From: Pseudomonas bharatica CSV86
Lineage (GTDB): Bacteria > Pseudomonadota > Gammaproteobacteria > Pseudomonadales > Pseudomonadaceae
Reading direction: 5' to 3'
Assembly: GCF_000319305.2 (NCBI RefSeq)
Contig: NZ_AMWJ02000001.1
Span: 2,147,001-2,211,000 of the forward strand
DNA: 64,000 nt
Shown here: piece after piece, positions 1 through 8,259 of the stretch
Layout: each line of letters begins with the position of its first letter
How positions within the stretch are numbered: position 1 is the stretch's first letter
Notes under the pieces: model-generated
What the model was told of the DNA's origin: nothing
The model's database searches: none
Seen by the model: the letters and a program-made list of their open reading frames with translations, nothing else
Made by a program: the position numbers and the translations under genes

Positions 1-627
1 GAGCAGATCAATCCCGACCTGATCCGCGAGCGTGCGACCGAGTTGTACGTGCAATTGCTCGGCCAGCAGATCCAGGGGATTGGCGAGCGCTATCGGCCTG
101 CGCCAGACCAGTTCGCCCTGCACCTTGAGCGTATTCCCGCCATTGCCCTGGGCCCGCCTGCCGCGCGGGATGCCAGCCTGCGCGGCGTGCTGACGGCAAA
201 GCCCTTCGTGCAACTGCCGGCCTGGCTGGCCCTGCACGAAGAGATTCGCAAGGCCGCAGCGGCCAATGCGACGGCGTCGGACAACGGACTGTCATCGGTA
301 GCCAGCAAAGCCAGCACACGCCTGGAGGCGACCCTGGCGCCCCGGGGTGCACTCAGCGCCGTGGCGGCGGCGGTGGGCAAGGCGGCCGGGATGGCGATCT
401 CGGTGGCCTCGGCCGGGATCGGCGCGATGATGCATGAGAGCGACCGACCGGAGATGGTCGAGCAGTTGCGGGTGATCCTCAATGCAGCATTGAACGAGGA
501 GTGGCAGAACCTGATGGAGAACCATGGCACCGGGGTGATGGCCGGGGTCTGGTCGTTGTCGGGGCAGATCGAAGGCGAGCTGACGGGAAGGGTGGGAATG
601 GAGCCGAGGATGGATGCTAGTCCCTAG
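1..627 (+). CDS. Hypothetical protein, 5'-truncated by window edge
   Basis: The frame is open from base 1 (Glu-Gln-Ile-Asn...) to a TAG at 625-627, so the true start lies left of the window and about 208 codons are visible. The visible part has an Ala/Gly-rich hydrophobic stretch around codons 118-145 (AVAAAVGKAAGMAISVASAG) between two polar segments, suggesting a membrane-associating helix pair. I do not recognise the family. It faces the puuD-like gene, with the terminator at 747-790 between them. It is coding because the frame is long and uninterrupted and the codon use matches the neighbours. Confidence 0.6.
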   Translation, partial: EQINPDLIRERATELYVQLLGQQIQGIGERYRPAPDQFALHLERIPAIALGPPAARDASLRGVLTAKPFVQLPAWLALHEEIRKAAAANATASDNGLSSVASKASTRLEATLAPRGALSAVAAAVGKAAGMAISVASAGIGAMMHESDRPEMVEQLRVILNAALNEEWQNLMENHGTGVMAGVWSLSGQIEGELTGRVGMEPRMDASP

Positions 628-746
628 CGCAGACAGCAGCTTGAGCGATGCTCTTAAGGTTGATTCTGTTTTGGGTTAAATCATTTAAAAACAATGAGTT
701 ATGTGGCTAATGTAAAGTCACTTGTTTGGAAGGGCGGTGCGGTACG

Positions 747-790
747 CACAAAAAAGGCCGTATCGATGTGCGCTCGATACGGCCTTTCGG
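747..790 (-). terminator. Rho-independent terminator of the puuD-like gene
   Basis: Perfect 14-bp stem AAAGGCCGTATCGA (753-766) / TCGATACGGCCTTT (774-787) with a 7-nt loop. On the minus strand the stem is followed by a run of T (complement of 747-756). It lies 45 bases beyond the stop of the leftward gene ending at 832. Confidence 0.85.
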
Positions 791-831
791 ATTTAAAAGC
801 TCTTCTAAATCAGTGTCTTGAGGTGATTATC

Positions 832-1644
832 TCAAGCGATACTTTGGGTCTTGCTTTGCTGCTTCTTGCTCGCCTGCACCCGGCAAGCGTCGCCAAATGC
901 CTCGAACATCCGCACCGAATCCGGGTTCTTCGCGGCTTGCCATTCCGGGTGCCATTGCACCGCGAACAGGAACGGCGACAGGCTTGGCGCATGGATCGCC
1001 TCGACCAGGCCGTCTTCGGCATGAGCCAGGGGCTCGACGCCGTCGCCCAGGGTTTTCAGGCCCTGGCCATGCAGCGAGTTGACGCGGATCTCGTCGCTCT
1101 GCAGCAATTCCTGCAGCCAGCTGCCTGGCTTCAGGCGCACGCTGTGGGAGGCGGCATATTGCACGTCCACCGGATCCTCGGGGTTCTCCCGGTGATCGTT
1201 GAAGCCGGGTTCGGCGTATACCTTCTGGTAGATATCGCCACCCAGGGCCACGTTGATTTCCTGCATGCCACGGCAGATGCCGAAGATCGGCAGGCCGCGG
1301 GCGATCGCCAGTTGCACCAGCGGCAGGTCGAACAGGTCGCGGTCACGGTCCTGGGCCTTGCCCGGGGTTTCGTTTTCCTGGCCATAGAGGGCCGGGTCGA
1401 TGTTGCTGCCGGCACCGGTCAGGTAGACGCCGTCAGCCATGTCCAGGTACTGCTCGAGGTCTTCGATGCCGCAGCAGGTGGGGACCAGGACCGGGACGCA
1501 GCCGGCGTGTTCCACCAGCGGAGTGATGTACTTGTGGGTCATCACCTGGTAGTCGTGACCCTTGCGCTCTTGAGTGCCCATGGTCATCAGGACCACGGGT
1601 TTGCGGGATTTCTGATTCTTATTGCCAATGTTGCTGTTGGGCAT
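832..1644 (-). CDS. puuD: Gamma-glutamyl-gamma-aminobutyrate hydrolase-like class I glutamine amidotransferase
   Basis: 270 aa, the usual length for PuuD/SpuA-type peptidase C26 enzymes. Seen directly: the nucleophile elbow GICRGMQEINVALGG with Cys near residue 124, the SLHGQ segment near 193, and the HPE triad end (VQWHPEW) near 230. The family hydrolyses gamma-glutamyl-GABA to glutamate and GABA in the glutamylated putrescine route, in the cytoplasm. No other polyamine gene is in the window, so the exact substrate is inferred from the family; other C26 amidases share these motifs. ATG start at 1644. It is followed by a strong terminator and appears monocistronic. Confidence 0.8.
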   Translation of the reverse strand: MPNSNIGNKNQKSRKPVVLMTMGTQERKGHDYQVMTHKYITPLVEHAGCVPVLVPTCCGIEDLEQYLDMADGVYLTGAGSNIDPALYGQENETPGKAQDRDRDLFDLPLVQLAIARGLPIFGICRGMQEINVALGGDIYQKVYAEPGFNDHRENPEDPVDVQYAASHSVRLKPGSWLQELLQSDEIRVNSLHGQGLKTLGDGVEPLAHAEDGLVEAIHAPSLSPFLFAVQWHPEWQAAKNPDSVRMFEAFGDACRVQASKKQQSKTQSIA

Positions 1645-2019
1645 ATGTCACCTTGGGACAGGCGCAGCCTGTCATTGTTGTGCAGGCGCGCCGCTATCGA
1701 GCTGGCGCTGCCTGGGGTTTCGAGCACTGCCGGGAGGCACGCGAAGCTCTGTTCCCGGTCGAAACCTGCCCCATAGCTTGCCAGAGCCGTTAAATATATC
1801 AAGCGGATTCATGCTTTTGTGTGCGTATTTATTAACGTTCTGAGCTAGGTATTAGTTATAACATCCTGATTATAAAGAAATAAATCGGTCCTATATCGGG
1901 CGAGGCAGTTCATTATATTTGACGATTGGCCCGGCTCGATTCGCCGTGCCTGCCAAGGGCCTTGCAGGCGGTAACCCCGGCTCTTAAGCTGCCCCATCAT
2001 CGTTGATATCAGTCTGACC
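1645..2019. other. Intergenic region between puuD-like gene and hpaR
   Basis: 375 bases with no convincing ORF. The central part (about 1788-1915) is clearly AT-richer than its surroundings and contains several TATAAT-like hexamers on both strands (for example TATAAC and TATAAA near 1856-1875), so it probably holds the divergent promoters of the two flanking genes. I see no structured RNA or repeat that I can name. Confidence 0.4.
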
Positions 2020-2442
2020 ATGTCGAAACCAAGACCTTCCCTGACCCTCACCTTGCTTCAGGCCCGCGAAGCCGCCATGGCCTTCTTCCGCCCATCCCTC
2101 AACGAGCACGGGCTGACCGAGCAGCAATGGCGGGTGATCCGCATCCTGCGCCAGCAGGGTGAACTGGAAAGCCATCAGTTGGCCGAGCAGGCCTGCATCC
2201 TCAAGCCGAGCATGACCGGCGTGCTCGCTCGCCTGGAGCGCGATGGCCTGGTGCGGCGCAAGAAGTCCAGTACCGACCAGCGCCGTGTTTTCGTCGGTCT
2301 GACGGAGCAGGGCCAGCAATGCTTCATCGCCATGAGCGAGGATATGGAGCGCAACTACCAGCGCATCCTTGAACAGTTCGGCGATGAGAAACTGCAAGCG
2401 TTGCTGGGCTTGCTGAACGAACTGAAAAACGTCAAGCCCTGA
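2020..2442 (+). CDS. hpaR: MarR-family regulator, HpaR type
   Basis: 140 aa. MarR-family winged helix: recognition region ILKPSMTGVLARLERDGLVRR (about residues 65-85) followed by the wing STDQRRVFVGLTEQG. The N-terminal SLTLTLLQAREAAMAFFRPSL is characteristic of HpaR, the repressor of homoprotocatechuate (4-hydroxyphenylacetate) meta-cleavage operons. No hpa catabolic genes lie in the window, so here it is a stand-alone copy and its target operon is not visible. ATG start chosen because the HpaR signature begins directly after it. Confidence 0.8.
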   Translation: MSKPRPSLTLTLLQAREAAMAFFRPSLNEHGLTEQQWRVIRILRQQGELESHQLAEQACILKPSMTGVLARLERDGLVRRKKSSTDQRRVFVGLTEQGQQCFIAMSEDMERNYQRILEQFGDEKLQALLGLLNELKNVKP

Positions 2443-2604
2443 CGCCGATTCGCGCAAGTAAAAAGTCCTACATATACTGTCGGTTATCCGCCACAGCTTG
2501 CCGTCGTCGGTCGGACATCGACGCCTCGATGCCCGTTGGTAGTGCCGTATCCGTAGTAGCCCGCACGCGAGGTGTCCTTACAGACGCTAAGAGGGGCTAT
2601 TGCG

Positions 2605-2901
2605 ATGGACATCATGACTCTGATCATCCAGATCATCAGCGGTGTGGTTGGCGGCAACGTGGCAGGGTTGAGCAAGGAGGGGATGGGGCCGACCCTGAAC
2701 TCCGTAGCAGGTGCAATCGGCGGGGTGCTGCTGGGGCAGGTGCTGGCCCACCTGACCGGCGATCAATCCCTGGCCGAGGCCGGAGCGGCAGGAACCCTGG
2801 ATATCCCGGCCATCATCAGCAGCGTGATCGGCGGCGGTGCCGGTGGCGCGGTGTTGACCTGGGTGGCTGGGTTCATCAAGAGCAAGATGCAGACGCATTG
2901 A
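2605..2901 (+). CDS. Small Gly-rich membrane protein
   Basis: 98 aa from ATG 2605, preceded by a GAGGGG ribosome-binding site (2591-2596). A longer in-frame start exists at 2572 but lacks a good RBS. Three hydrophobic glycine-rich stretches (residues about 3-18, 30-48 and 68-92) with short polar turns predict a small inner-membrane protein with two to three helices. It has no catalytic motif, and I know it only as a conserved hypothetical of Pseudomonas. It is monocistronic, directly upstream of the REP element. Confidence 0.65.
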   Translation: MDIMTLIIQIISGVVGGNVAGLSKEGMGPTLNSVAGAIGGVLLGQVLAHLTGDQSLAEAGAAGTLDIPAIISSVIGGGAGGAVLTWVAGFIKSKMQTH

Positions 2902-2910
2902 TGTGAGTTC

Positions 2911-2999
2911 GATGGCCTCATCGCTGGCAAGCCAGCTCCCACAGTGATCGCGTGCACCACTACACCTGTGGGAGCTGGCTTGCCAGCGATGAGGCCATC
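2911..2999. repeat. REP palindrome pair (BIME-like)
   Basis: A perfect 33-bp inverted repeat: arm 2911-2943 (GATGGCCTCATCGCTGGCAA...) and arm 2967-2999, with a 23-bp spacer. The core TCGCTGGCAAGCCAGCTCCC is the well-known extragenic palindrome of the P. putida/fluorescens group. It lies 10 bases after the stop of the small membrane protein and may act as a transcript-end hairpin. Its last five bases are part of the prophage target duplication. Confidence 0.9.
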
Positions 3000-3000
3000 A

Positions 3001-3057
3001 TGATGCCGCGCGCGAAAAATCCTAGCTGGAAGGCGAGATAAATGACCTCCCAAGTTT
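3001..3057. other. Prophage left end with two transposase-box repeats
   Basis: Counting from base 3001, GCGAAAAATCC is at positions 12-22 and GAGATAAAT at 35-43 (3035-3043). The right end has GAGATAAA-type boxes at exactly the same two positions. Over positions 17-43 the two ends align without gaps at about 21 of 27 bases. This 23-bp periodic arrangement is what paired MuA-type binding sites look like; the binding itself is inferred. Confidence 0.8.
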
Positions 3058-3079
3058 TTGCACCAGCTGCAATGGAATA

Positions 3080-3505
3080 TCATGAATCGCCGGTCAACCA
3101 TGCTGGAGCCACCGGCCTTACGGTCTGATCTGGGAACTCAGTTGATTGCGGCCAGTCGCGTAGCGCTTGCATGTAGGCCAGCAACTCCAGGAACTCGCTT
3201 GACGTCAGGGTCGTCGTCATTTGCAGGTCCTGCTCGTCACGATGGCGCTCGCGCAACCATTTGATGTCCTCAATCCGTCTGTCACGCCATGCTCGCTCCA
3301 ACGCGGCCTGATCGATAACGACCAGAGGAATGTCCTTTATTACCAGGCCGTTGTCGTCGATCTTCCAGACGCCATCCAGCTCTTGAATTGTACGATTCCA
3401 GAGTTCGTCAGTAACAGGTACTGCCCCAACCGGGACGGTGTGAATGCCTTCAAGTAGCCGGGCCTCCAAAGCGCCCGACTCGTCAAACAGGATGTATTTC
3501 TTCAT
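3080..3505 (-). CDS. Phage tail fibre assembly chaperone (Tfa)
   Basis: 141 aa from ATG 3505; longer in-frame starts run back into the fibre gene. N-terminus KKYILFDESGALEARLLEG followed by an Asp/Trp-rich middle (GVWKIDDNGLVIKD) and a C-terminal domain ending REREHRDEQ...SSEFLELLAYMQALRDWP, typical of Pseudomonas Tfa-like proteins that help fold and attach the tail fibre. It is the last gene of the leftward late operon, one base after the fibre gene and 79 bases from the phage left end. Confidence 0.8.
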   Translation of the reverse strand: MKKYILFDESGALEARLLEGIHTVPVGAVPVTDELWNRTIQELDGVWKIDDNGLVIKDIPLVVIDQAALERAWRDRRIEDIKWLRERHRDEQDLQMTTTLTSSEFLELLAYMQALRDWPQSTEFPDQTVRPVAPAWLTGDS

Positions 3506-3506
3506 C

Positions 3507-4717
3507 TCAGCTCCCAATTGCGATCCAACGGCCCGCCACGCTCTGGTCATTACGCGTGTTTTCAAGCGACACGACAAAGCCTGACTCATCAAATCCGTTC
3601 GCCAACGCGGCGCTACTGAGGGCGCTCGTCGTGCCTTCGTGCACTACAAATACGGTAAAGGCACCTGTTGGAAACTGGATGGGATAGGTAATCCGCGTAG
3701 TCAGCGTGCCTATCGTGTTGACTAGATAGGTCGGAGTAACCCCCCACTGCAGCGTTAAACCTCCAAGCCAACGTGGAAAGACTATGAATCCATTGCGGTC
3801 AAACAAAGCCTGAAACCCAAACCGAAGTTTCTTCGGCGTGATGGCTACAGAATCGTCTGCGCCAGCATTCGTCTGGTCCTGATTAGCAAGCTTCATCAAA
3901 CCGGAAACGCTTTCACTGGCCTGCCGTACGAGCTTGTTGATGGCTTGGGAAACGCGAAGTGCAGTCATTGGCTTCACATTATCGGCGCCCGTTTCAGCAT
4001 CAGCTTGGGTTGCCGCCGATATTCCGTGCTCAGATAGCGTGGCAGGTAGATCTCGCAGCAGCGCGAACGGCACGAAGTTAACCCCGTACTCCGGAAGTGT
4101 CCTAGGTAGGCCTGAGAGTGTTGAGAACGGTACCGAGGATGCGGCATCGAGTGTGGCTATCATCGGTCCCGTTACACGTACGGCTTCGGGAGTGACTCGC
4201 ACTCCGTTCCCCGTCGCCCACGCGGTGGGCCCGAGCCCGAGGTAAGCAGACCGCATGGTCTTGTGGTTCCCCCAAAAGCCCAGACTCGCAAACACGGTCC
4301 CATCGGGATCGGCTACGTGAACTCCTGCAGCCCAGCTTTCGGAGTTACCTGGAGTAACAGCAACACTCCAGCCCGGATCAAGATACAGGTTGCCACGCAA
4401 CGTCCCCCGGTAATCGGCAGAGGGTCAACAGCCAGCGCCAGATTGATTTCCGCATCTGCGCTGCCATCAAAGGTGGCACTGCCCGTTGCTGCGCCTTTGA
4501 TCCTAAGGGTTCTGGCCGTGGTCAGCTGCGTTGCTTTTCCGACACTGATGACGCCGGCTGCGATCTTCTGAAGTTGATCACGCAGCCACCGGGTGCGGTT
4601 CGAAAGCTGTTTAGCCTGCAAGTTATCGATACCGTCTGGCCCGCCCAACACAGGGTCAGAGGTCTCGATCTGATAAATTTCGGGGGACCACTCATCTTTT
4701 TCAGGTAACGCTGCCAT
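3507..4717 (-). CDS. Tail fibre protein, frameshifted at a G run
   Basis: Two frames make one protein of about 403 aa. The N-terminus (from ATG 4717) has the conserved YQIETSDPVLGGPDGIDNLQ and LSNRTRWLRDQL segments of Pseudomonas phage fibres, followed by a repeat-poor shaft. After ITGG the frame is lost at the C run 4404-4408 (GGGGG on the coding strand). Adding one G continues as ITGGTLRGNLYLDPGW in the 3507-4400 frame, which holds the MTALRVSQAINKLV and SGLMKLANQDQTNAGADD motifs and the receptor-binding end. It probably recognises the host surface. The break resembles the other homopolymer losses here, so error is likelier than phase variation. Confidence 0.8.
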
Positions 4718-5298
4718 TAGCTGCTCCCATGGTTATATTGGCCGTCACGACGAGCGACCCCGTTGTGACGGATGGCGACTGTCGTGTAATCGAGGGAAAC
4801 AAGGCGGCAGCGAGCGGGGGCGACTGAAAGGAGTAGTCTGCGTACCAACGCCGCCTGGTCATTCGTGATGGGACGCTCAAGGAATACGCGATAGCGAGCC
4901 CACGCTGTCGGGTCACCATGCACATACTCACCGTCGCGATAGATCGCCCCATCGTGAGTCTTATTGCTCAAGCCTTCCTGCAGGCCGACTTCACCGAACC
5001 CCAATAGCCGGATCACTTCTCGAATAGCCCACGGTGTACCTTTGAAACGGTGTAGCGCCGCTGCATTTTTGATGAGGTCGCGCCTGGCACCAGAAGACTC
5101 CGCAAGTAACCAGGCAGCCTCATCAAGCATGGAGAACTGGTCAGCTAGAAACGGCAGCAACTTCGGTTTAACCAGGTCAATCAGGTAAACAAGCATGACG
5201 CCGAGATCAGCCTCAAACAGGCTCTCGTCGAGAAGCTCATGCAACCATGCGAAACGCTCGTCACCGGTCAGCGCAGGCGGTAGCTGCTGTTTAGCCAT
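4717..5298 (-). CDS. Baseplate wedge protein, P2 gpI family
   Basis: 193 aa. Carries the gpI pattern: EADLGVMLVYLIDLVKPKLLPFLADQFSMLDEAAWLLAES, then KNAAALHRFKGTPWAIREVIRLLGFG (about residues 78-103), then a Trp/Tyr-rich C-terminus. In P2-like contractile tails gpI forms part of the baseplate wedge with gpW and gpJ. The stop overlaps the fibre start (TAATG) and the start overlaps the gpJ stop by 8 bases, so it is translationally coupled within W-J-I-fibre-Tfa, the canonical order. Confidence 0.85.
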   Translation of the reverse strand: MAKQQLPPALTGDERFAWLHELLDESLFEADLGVMLVYLIDLVKPKLLPFLADQFSMLDEAAWLLAESSGARRDLIKNAAALHRFKGTPWAIREVIRLLGFGEVGLQEGLSNKTHDGAIYRDGEYVHGDPTAWARYRVFLERPITNDQAALVRRLLLSVAPARCRLVSLDYTTVAIRHNGVARRDGQYNHGSS

Positions 5299-6412
5299 AC
5301 GCGACTCCTTCGGGTATCAGCTCAATGGCGGTGCAATTGGCCCACTCATTACTCTTCAGCTCGCGCATCGCGACAGGTAACTCCAGATCGGCGCGGTATA
5401 CGCCAGTCACCTGCAGGGCGGCGGTCAACTGTTCGCGCACCAGGTCGAGGCCGAGTTTGCCTCGCCGCTCGGCGGCATAGGCCTCGGCAGCCTGCTGGGC
5501 AGCGGACAGCGTGTCGGACTGCTCGGCGGTGGCATAGAAGGTCAACCGGGCTTTGATGGTGTAGGTGACTTCAGTGCAAGCAAGGGCATGTACGGTGTCA
5601 CACAAAGGGCGGACCTTTTCCGCGCTTAACCGGACCTTGACCTCATTTAGGATCGACTCGGACGGCAGACCGGTGCTGGTCAGAATAAAAAGTGCAACAT
5701 GGCCGTCCAGTTGCCCCTCGTCAGGGCCATGTACCGCAACGTCGATGATCGACTGATGTACCGCCAAGGCGTGATAACGGTAGGCCCCCCGGCTGCCGGC
5801 GTTGCTGAAGGCCTCAGGCGCTAGAATGATCCGTTCTCGATAGCGGTCGTCGCCTTCATCCTCGGCACCCTCGGCAGTCTCATTTACATTCGTCGCAACG
5901 AGCGTTGGCAACGGGCTGTTGCTGATAACGATGATCTGACCTGGCGCCCAGCCGTTACCCAGAGTGCCCGCCGTAACGCAGGTAGCGCTCACTGTGATCT
6001 GGGTCTGTCCTGGGATGATCTGGACGTCATAGTCCGTGACGAATGTCAGCTTTCCGTCCTGAGTGCTGACTCGCGTGCCTGCCGGGATCAGCAGCGCGAG
6101 AGAGCGGGCGGACGGCATGCTGAAGCGCAGTAGGCACGTGGCCGGTTTTGCCAGCAGCCTGGGCGTGGCCACCAGTTCGCCGAGGTAGTCCAGAATCGGA
6201 CCAGTGGAAAACCGTACCAGGAGCTGTTCGCCGGCATTCTGAATTGCCATGTCCAGCCGCGAGCGCGTGTACGCGATCAGATCGATGAACAGGCGCTCGA
6301 TCTGTGCGGGGTATAGGGTCTTGCCAGACTTCGCTTCGTAGCGGGCGATCAGATCAGCCTCTACACCTGCCGGATCGATCTTGACGAATTCGGGCTTAGG
6401 TAGCTCGCGCAT
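5291..6412 (-). CDS. Baseplate assembly protein J
   Basis: 373 aa from ATG 6412 (MRELPKPEFVKIDP), the normal gpJ start; the longer frame to 6463 only overlaps gpW. Motifs: LYPAQIERLFIDLIAYTRSRLDMAIQNAGEQ (about 30-60), LLRFSMPSA...LLIPAGTRVSTQDGKLTFVTD (about 90-125), and ERIILAPEAFSNAGSRGAYRYHA (about 205-227), all hallmarks of the baseplate_J family that surrounds the central spike. It overlaps gpW by 17 bases and gpI by 8. Confidence 0.9.
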   Translation of the reverse strand: MRELPKPEFVKIDPAGVEADLIARYEAKSGKTLYPAQIERLFIDLIAYTRSRLDMAIQNAGEQLLVRFSTGPILDYLGELVATPRLLAKPATCLLRFSMPSARSLALLIPAGTRVSTQDGKLTFVTDYDVQIIPGQTQITVSATCVTAGTLGNGWAPGQIIVISNSPLPTLVATNVNETAEGAEDEGDDRYRERIILAPEAFSNAGSRGAYRYHALAVHQSIIDVAVHGPDEGQLDGHVALFILTSTGLPSESILNEVKVRLSAEKVRPLCDTVHALACTEVTYTIKARLTFYATAEQSDTLSAAQQAAEAYAAERRGKLGLDLVREQLTAALQVTGVYRADLELPVAMRELKSNEWANCTAIELIPEGVAYG

Positions 6413-6770
6413 AGGGCACCTCGGTGATCTGGGTGACACCATCTGCAACGCACCAGACCGCACGCAGAGTAATACGCTCGGCGTCCAACTGGACGTCTAC
6501 ACGCACTACGGACACGCGGGTTTCCCAGCGGCGGATGGCTTCGATGGTTTCGCGCACCAGATACGGGGTGACCTGATGGCTTGGCCAGTCGATATAAAGG
6601 TGCAGATCGCTGCCGAACTCCGGGCGGTGGGGGTCACTGCCCTTGGGGGTTGCCAAGATAATGCGGATAGCTTGATCAATGTCACGCAGCCCCTGGACCA
6701 CCTCGCCGGAACTCCCTAGGGCGGGTTGCCAATGGCTAGCGGTAATGGGTAGATAGGAGGTCGTGGTCAT
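6396..6770 (-). CDS. Baseplate protein W (gp25/GPW family)
   Basis: 124 aa. The conserved DIDQAIRIILATPKGSDPHRPEFGSDLHLYID block (about residues 30-62) identifies the GPW/gp25 lysozyme-like fold used as a baseplate wedge protein; it is not expected to be an enzyme. First gene of the W-J-I-fibre-Tfa block. Its start lies 33 bases beyond the degenerate late motif at 6803-6823. In other phages of this type it directly follows gpV, but here a plus-strand gene split by the ISL3 element separates them. Confidence 0.9.
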   Translation of the reverse strand: MTTTSYLPITASHWQPALGSSGEVVQGLRDIDQAIRIILATPKGSDPHRPEFGSDLHLYIDWPSHQVTPYLVRETIEAIRRWETRVSVVRVDVQLDAERITLRAVWCVADGVTQITEVPYARAT

Positions 6771-6802
6771 GACCTCATGCTGCAGTACAGCTCATGAAGT
6801 AG

Positions 6803-6823
6803 CTTTTAATCGAGTTCAAACAG
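6803..6823 (-). promoter_or_regulatory. Late dyad motif, copy 4 (degenerate)
   Basis: CTTTTAATCGAGTTCAAAC differs from the other three copies (CTTTTAATCGGGTTTAAAG) at three positions. It lies just upstream of the W-J-I-fibre operon. See the copies at 16589, 23155 and 30593. Confidence 0.6.
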
Positions 6824-6903
6824 GCTGACGGCTTGTTTCCATTGCGGCGGAACGTCAATATCAGAGATGTCTGCCGCCCAGCGAGGTCACTATGGAATTG
6901 CTC

Positions 6904-6911
6904 AAGCTTTT
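6904..6911. repeat. Target duplication AAGCTTTT, left copy
   Basis: AAGCTTTT directly precedes the IS left end GGGTATACGG, and the identical octamer follows the right end at 9897-9904. ISL3-family elements normally make 8-bp duplications. Confidence 0.95.
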
Positions 6912-6969
6912 GGGTATACGGATTTAATGGTTGATGGGGCACCTTTACCCCACCAACCTGATACCATTA

Positions 6970-8247
6970 TCAGATGGTTGATAGATCGACTCCGTAGTTG
7001 AGTTCCTCTGCGAAGTCCGGCAGTCCGTAACCGATGGTTTTCTTGTAGAAAGGAGAGACCTTCGCAGTCGGTGCCTTCTTCTTGTGCTTCGTGGTGTAGA
7101 GCATTCGTGCCCGCATCACCTCGAAGGAGTAACCGCGCCCTTCACGGTTCTTGTCCTTGGCCAGTCGGTTGATGGACTCCGTGTAAGCGTTGGTGACGGG
7201 CATGTCCGTCTCGAAGTAGGTCATGGTCTCTTCGCGCCAGTTTCCCACTGCCCTGACCAGATCGCTCCAGACTTCCTTTTGGCCCTTCGGGATGGTGGCT
7301 ATCCACTCGTCCAGGGCGGCTTCTGCCTGGAGCCGTGTGGTGGCGTCCCAGATGCCGTAGAAGCGCTCCTTGTGCTCGTAGGCGGCCAGCAGTTGCGGGA
7401 ACGCGCCTGTCCAGGTCTCCATGATGAGGCGCTCCCGGTCTGAGACTTCGTGAGCGCGTTTCAGCAGGATTTTCCGGTCTCCCTTGAGAGTCCGGCTCTG
7501 GGACGGTTTCAGCTCCTTTCTGAGGCCCTTGCGCACTCTCTCTAGGGCATCGTTGGCCATGCGCACCACATGGAACTTATCGACCACGATACGGGCCTGG
7601 GGCAGCACAGCCTTGACCGCTGCCCGGTAGGGGTTCCACATGTCCATGCTGACGATCTCGACCTTCTGCCGGTCTTTCAGCTTCATCAGGTAGTTGGTCA
7701 CCACGTCCTGGCGGCGGGTGGCCAGCAGGTCGAGCAGGGTTCGCTCCTCAATGTTGGTCAGAATGCAGCGGTAGCGCTTGTTCAGGTATAGCTCGTCAAT
7801 GCCCAGGATGCGGGGCGTCTCGAAGCGGTGCCAGCGCCCCAGGAACTCGGCGCGGGCGTTGAAGATGTCGCGCACCGTCTTCTCGTCCAGGCCGGTCTGT
7901 GCCGCCACAAAGGTGTAGGGGTGGTTGAAGGATTCCTTCTCCACGTACTCATGCAGCCGCAGTGTCATACGGAATCCGTCCACCATCTCCGGTAGCTGGG
8001 GCCTGAATGTTGTCTTGCAGGCCCGGCAGGTGTATCGGCGGCGGACCACCCAGAGAGTGACCCGCTTGCCGTGGATGGGCAGATCACGATAGGGAACGTC
8101 ACGCTTGCCGAACCGCACGAACTCACCCTGCACGCCGCACCCCTCGCAGGCTACTGGTGTAGGTGCTTCAAGCCGAAAATGTATGTCTTCATTCTGCTCA
8201 TCAGAATCCACCAACTGGTACCCAGGAAGGCTTAACGAATTAATCAT
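6970..8247 (-). CDS. tnpA: ISL3-family transposase
   Basis: 425 aa, normal for the family. The N-terminal zinc-finger region has CEGCG (about residue 34) and CRACKTTF (about 72). The catalytic domain shows GIDELYL (first Asp, about 150), VVDKFHVVRMAND (second Asp, about 220) and the final Glu in NAYTESINRLAKDKNREGRGYSFE (about 360), the DDE_Tnp_ISL3 pattern. It starts at ATG 8247, 12 bases after the permease stop, and may be transcribed as a readthrough of the permease from the shared promoter region at 9300-9400. Confidence 0.95.
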   Translation of the reverse strand: MINSLSLPGYQLVDSDEQNEDIHFRLEAPTPVACEGCGVQGEFVRFGKRDVPYRDLPIHGKRVTLWVVRRRYTCRACKTTFRPQLPEMVDGFRMTLRLHEYVEKESFNHPYTFVAAQTGLDEKTVRDIFNARAEFLGRWHRFETPRILGIDELYLNKRYRCILTNIEERTLLDLLATRRQDVVTNYLMKLKDRQKVEIVSMDMWNPYRAAVKAVLPQARIVVDKFHVVRMANDALERVRKGLRKELKPSQSRTLKGDRKILLKRAHEVSDRERLIMETWTGAFPQLLAAYEHKERFYGIWDATTRLQAEAALDEWIATIPKGQKEVWSDLVRAVGNWREETMTYFETDMPVTNAYTESINRLAKDKNREGRGYSFEVMRARMLYTTKHKKKAPTAKVSPFYKKTIGYGLPDFAEELNYGVDLSTI

Positions 8248-8259
8248 CTCCCGCCTTGA

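Noticed and set aside
694..1776. A 360-codon plus-strand frame across the puuD-like gene
   Set aside because: It lies antisense to a protein with all class I amidotransferase motifs and covers the terminator hairpin.
3066..3073. GCTGCAAT near the left end and its inverse at 40347-40354 as terminal transposase sites
   Set aside because: They are at different distances from the two ends (66 and 85), unlike the GAGATAAA boxes, so chance is likely.
4404..4408. Phase variation of the tail fibre through the G run
   Set aside because: Attractive for a receptor-binding protein, but the run is only five bases and equivalent losses occur in unrelated genes (tape measure, cobM, fapB). Error is simpler.
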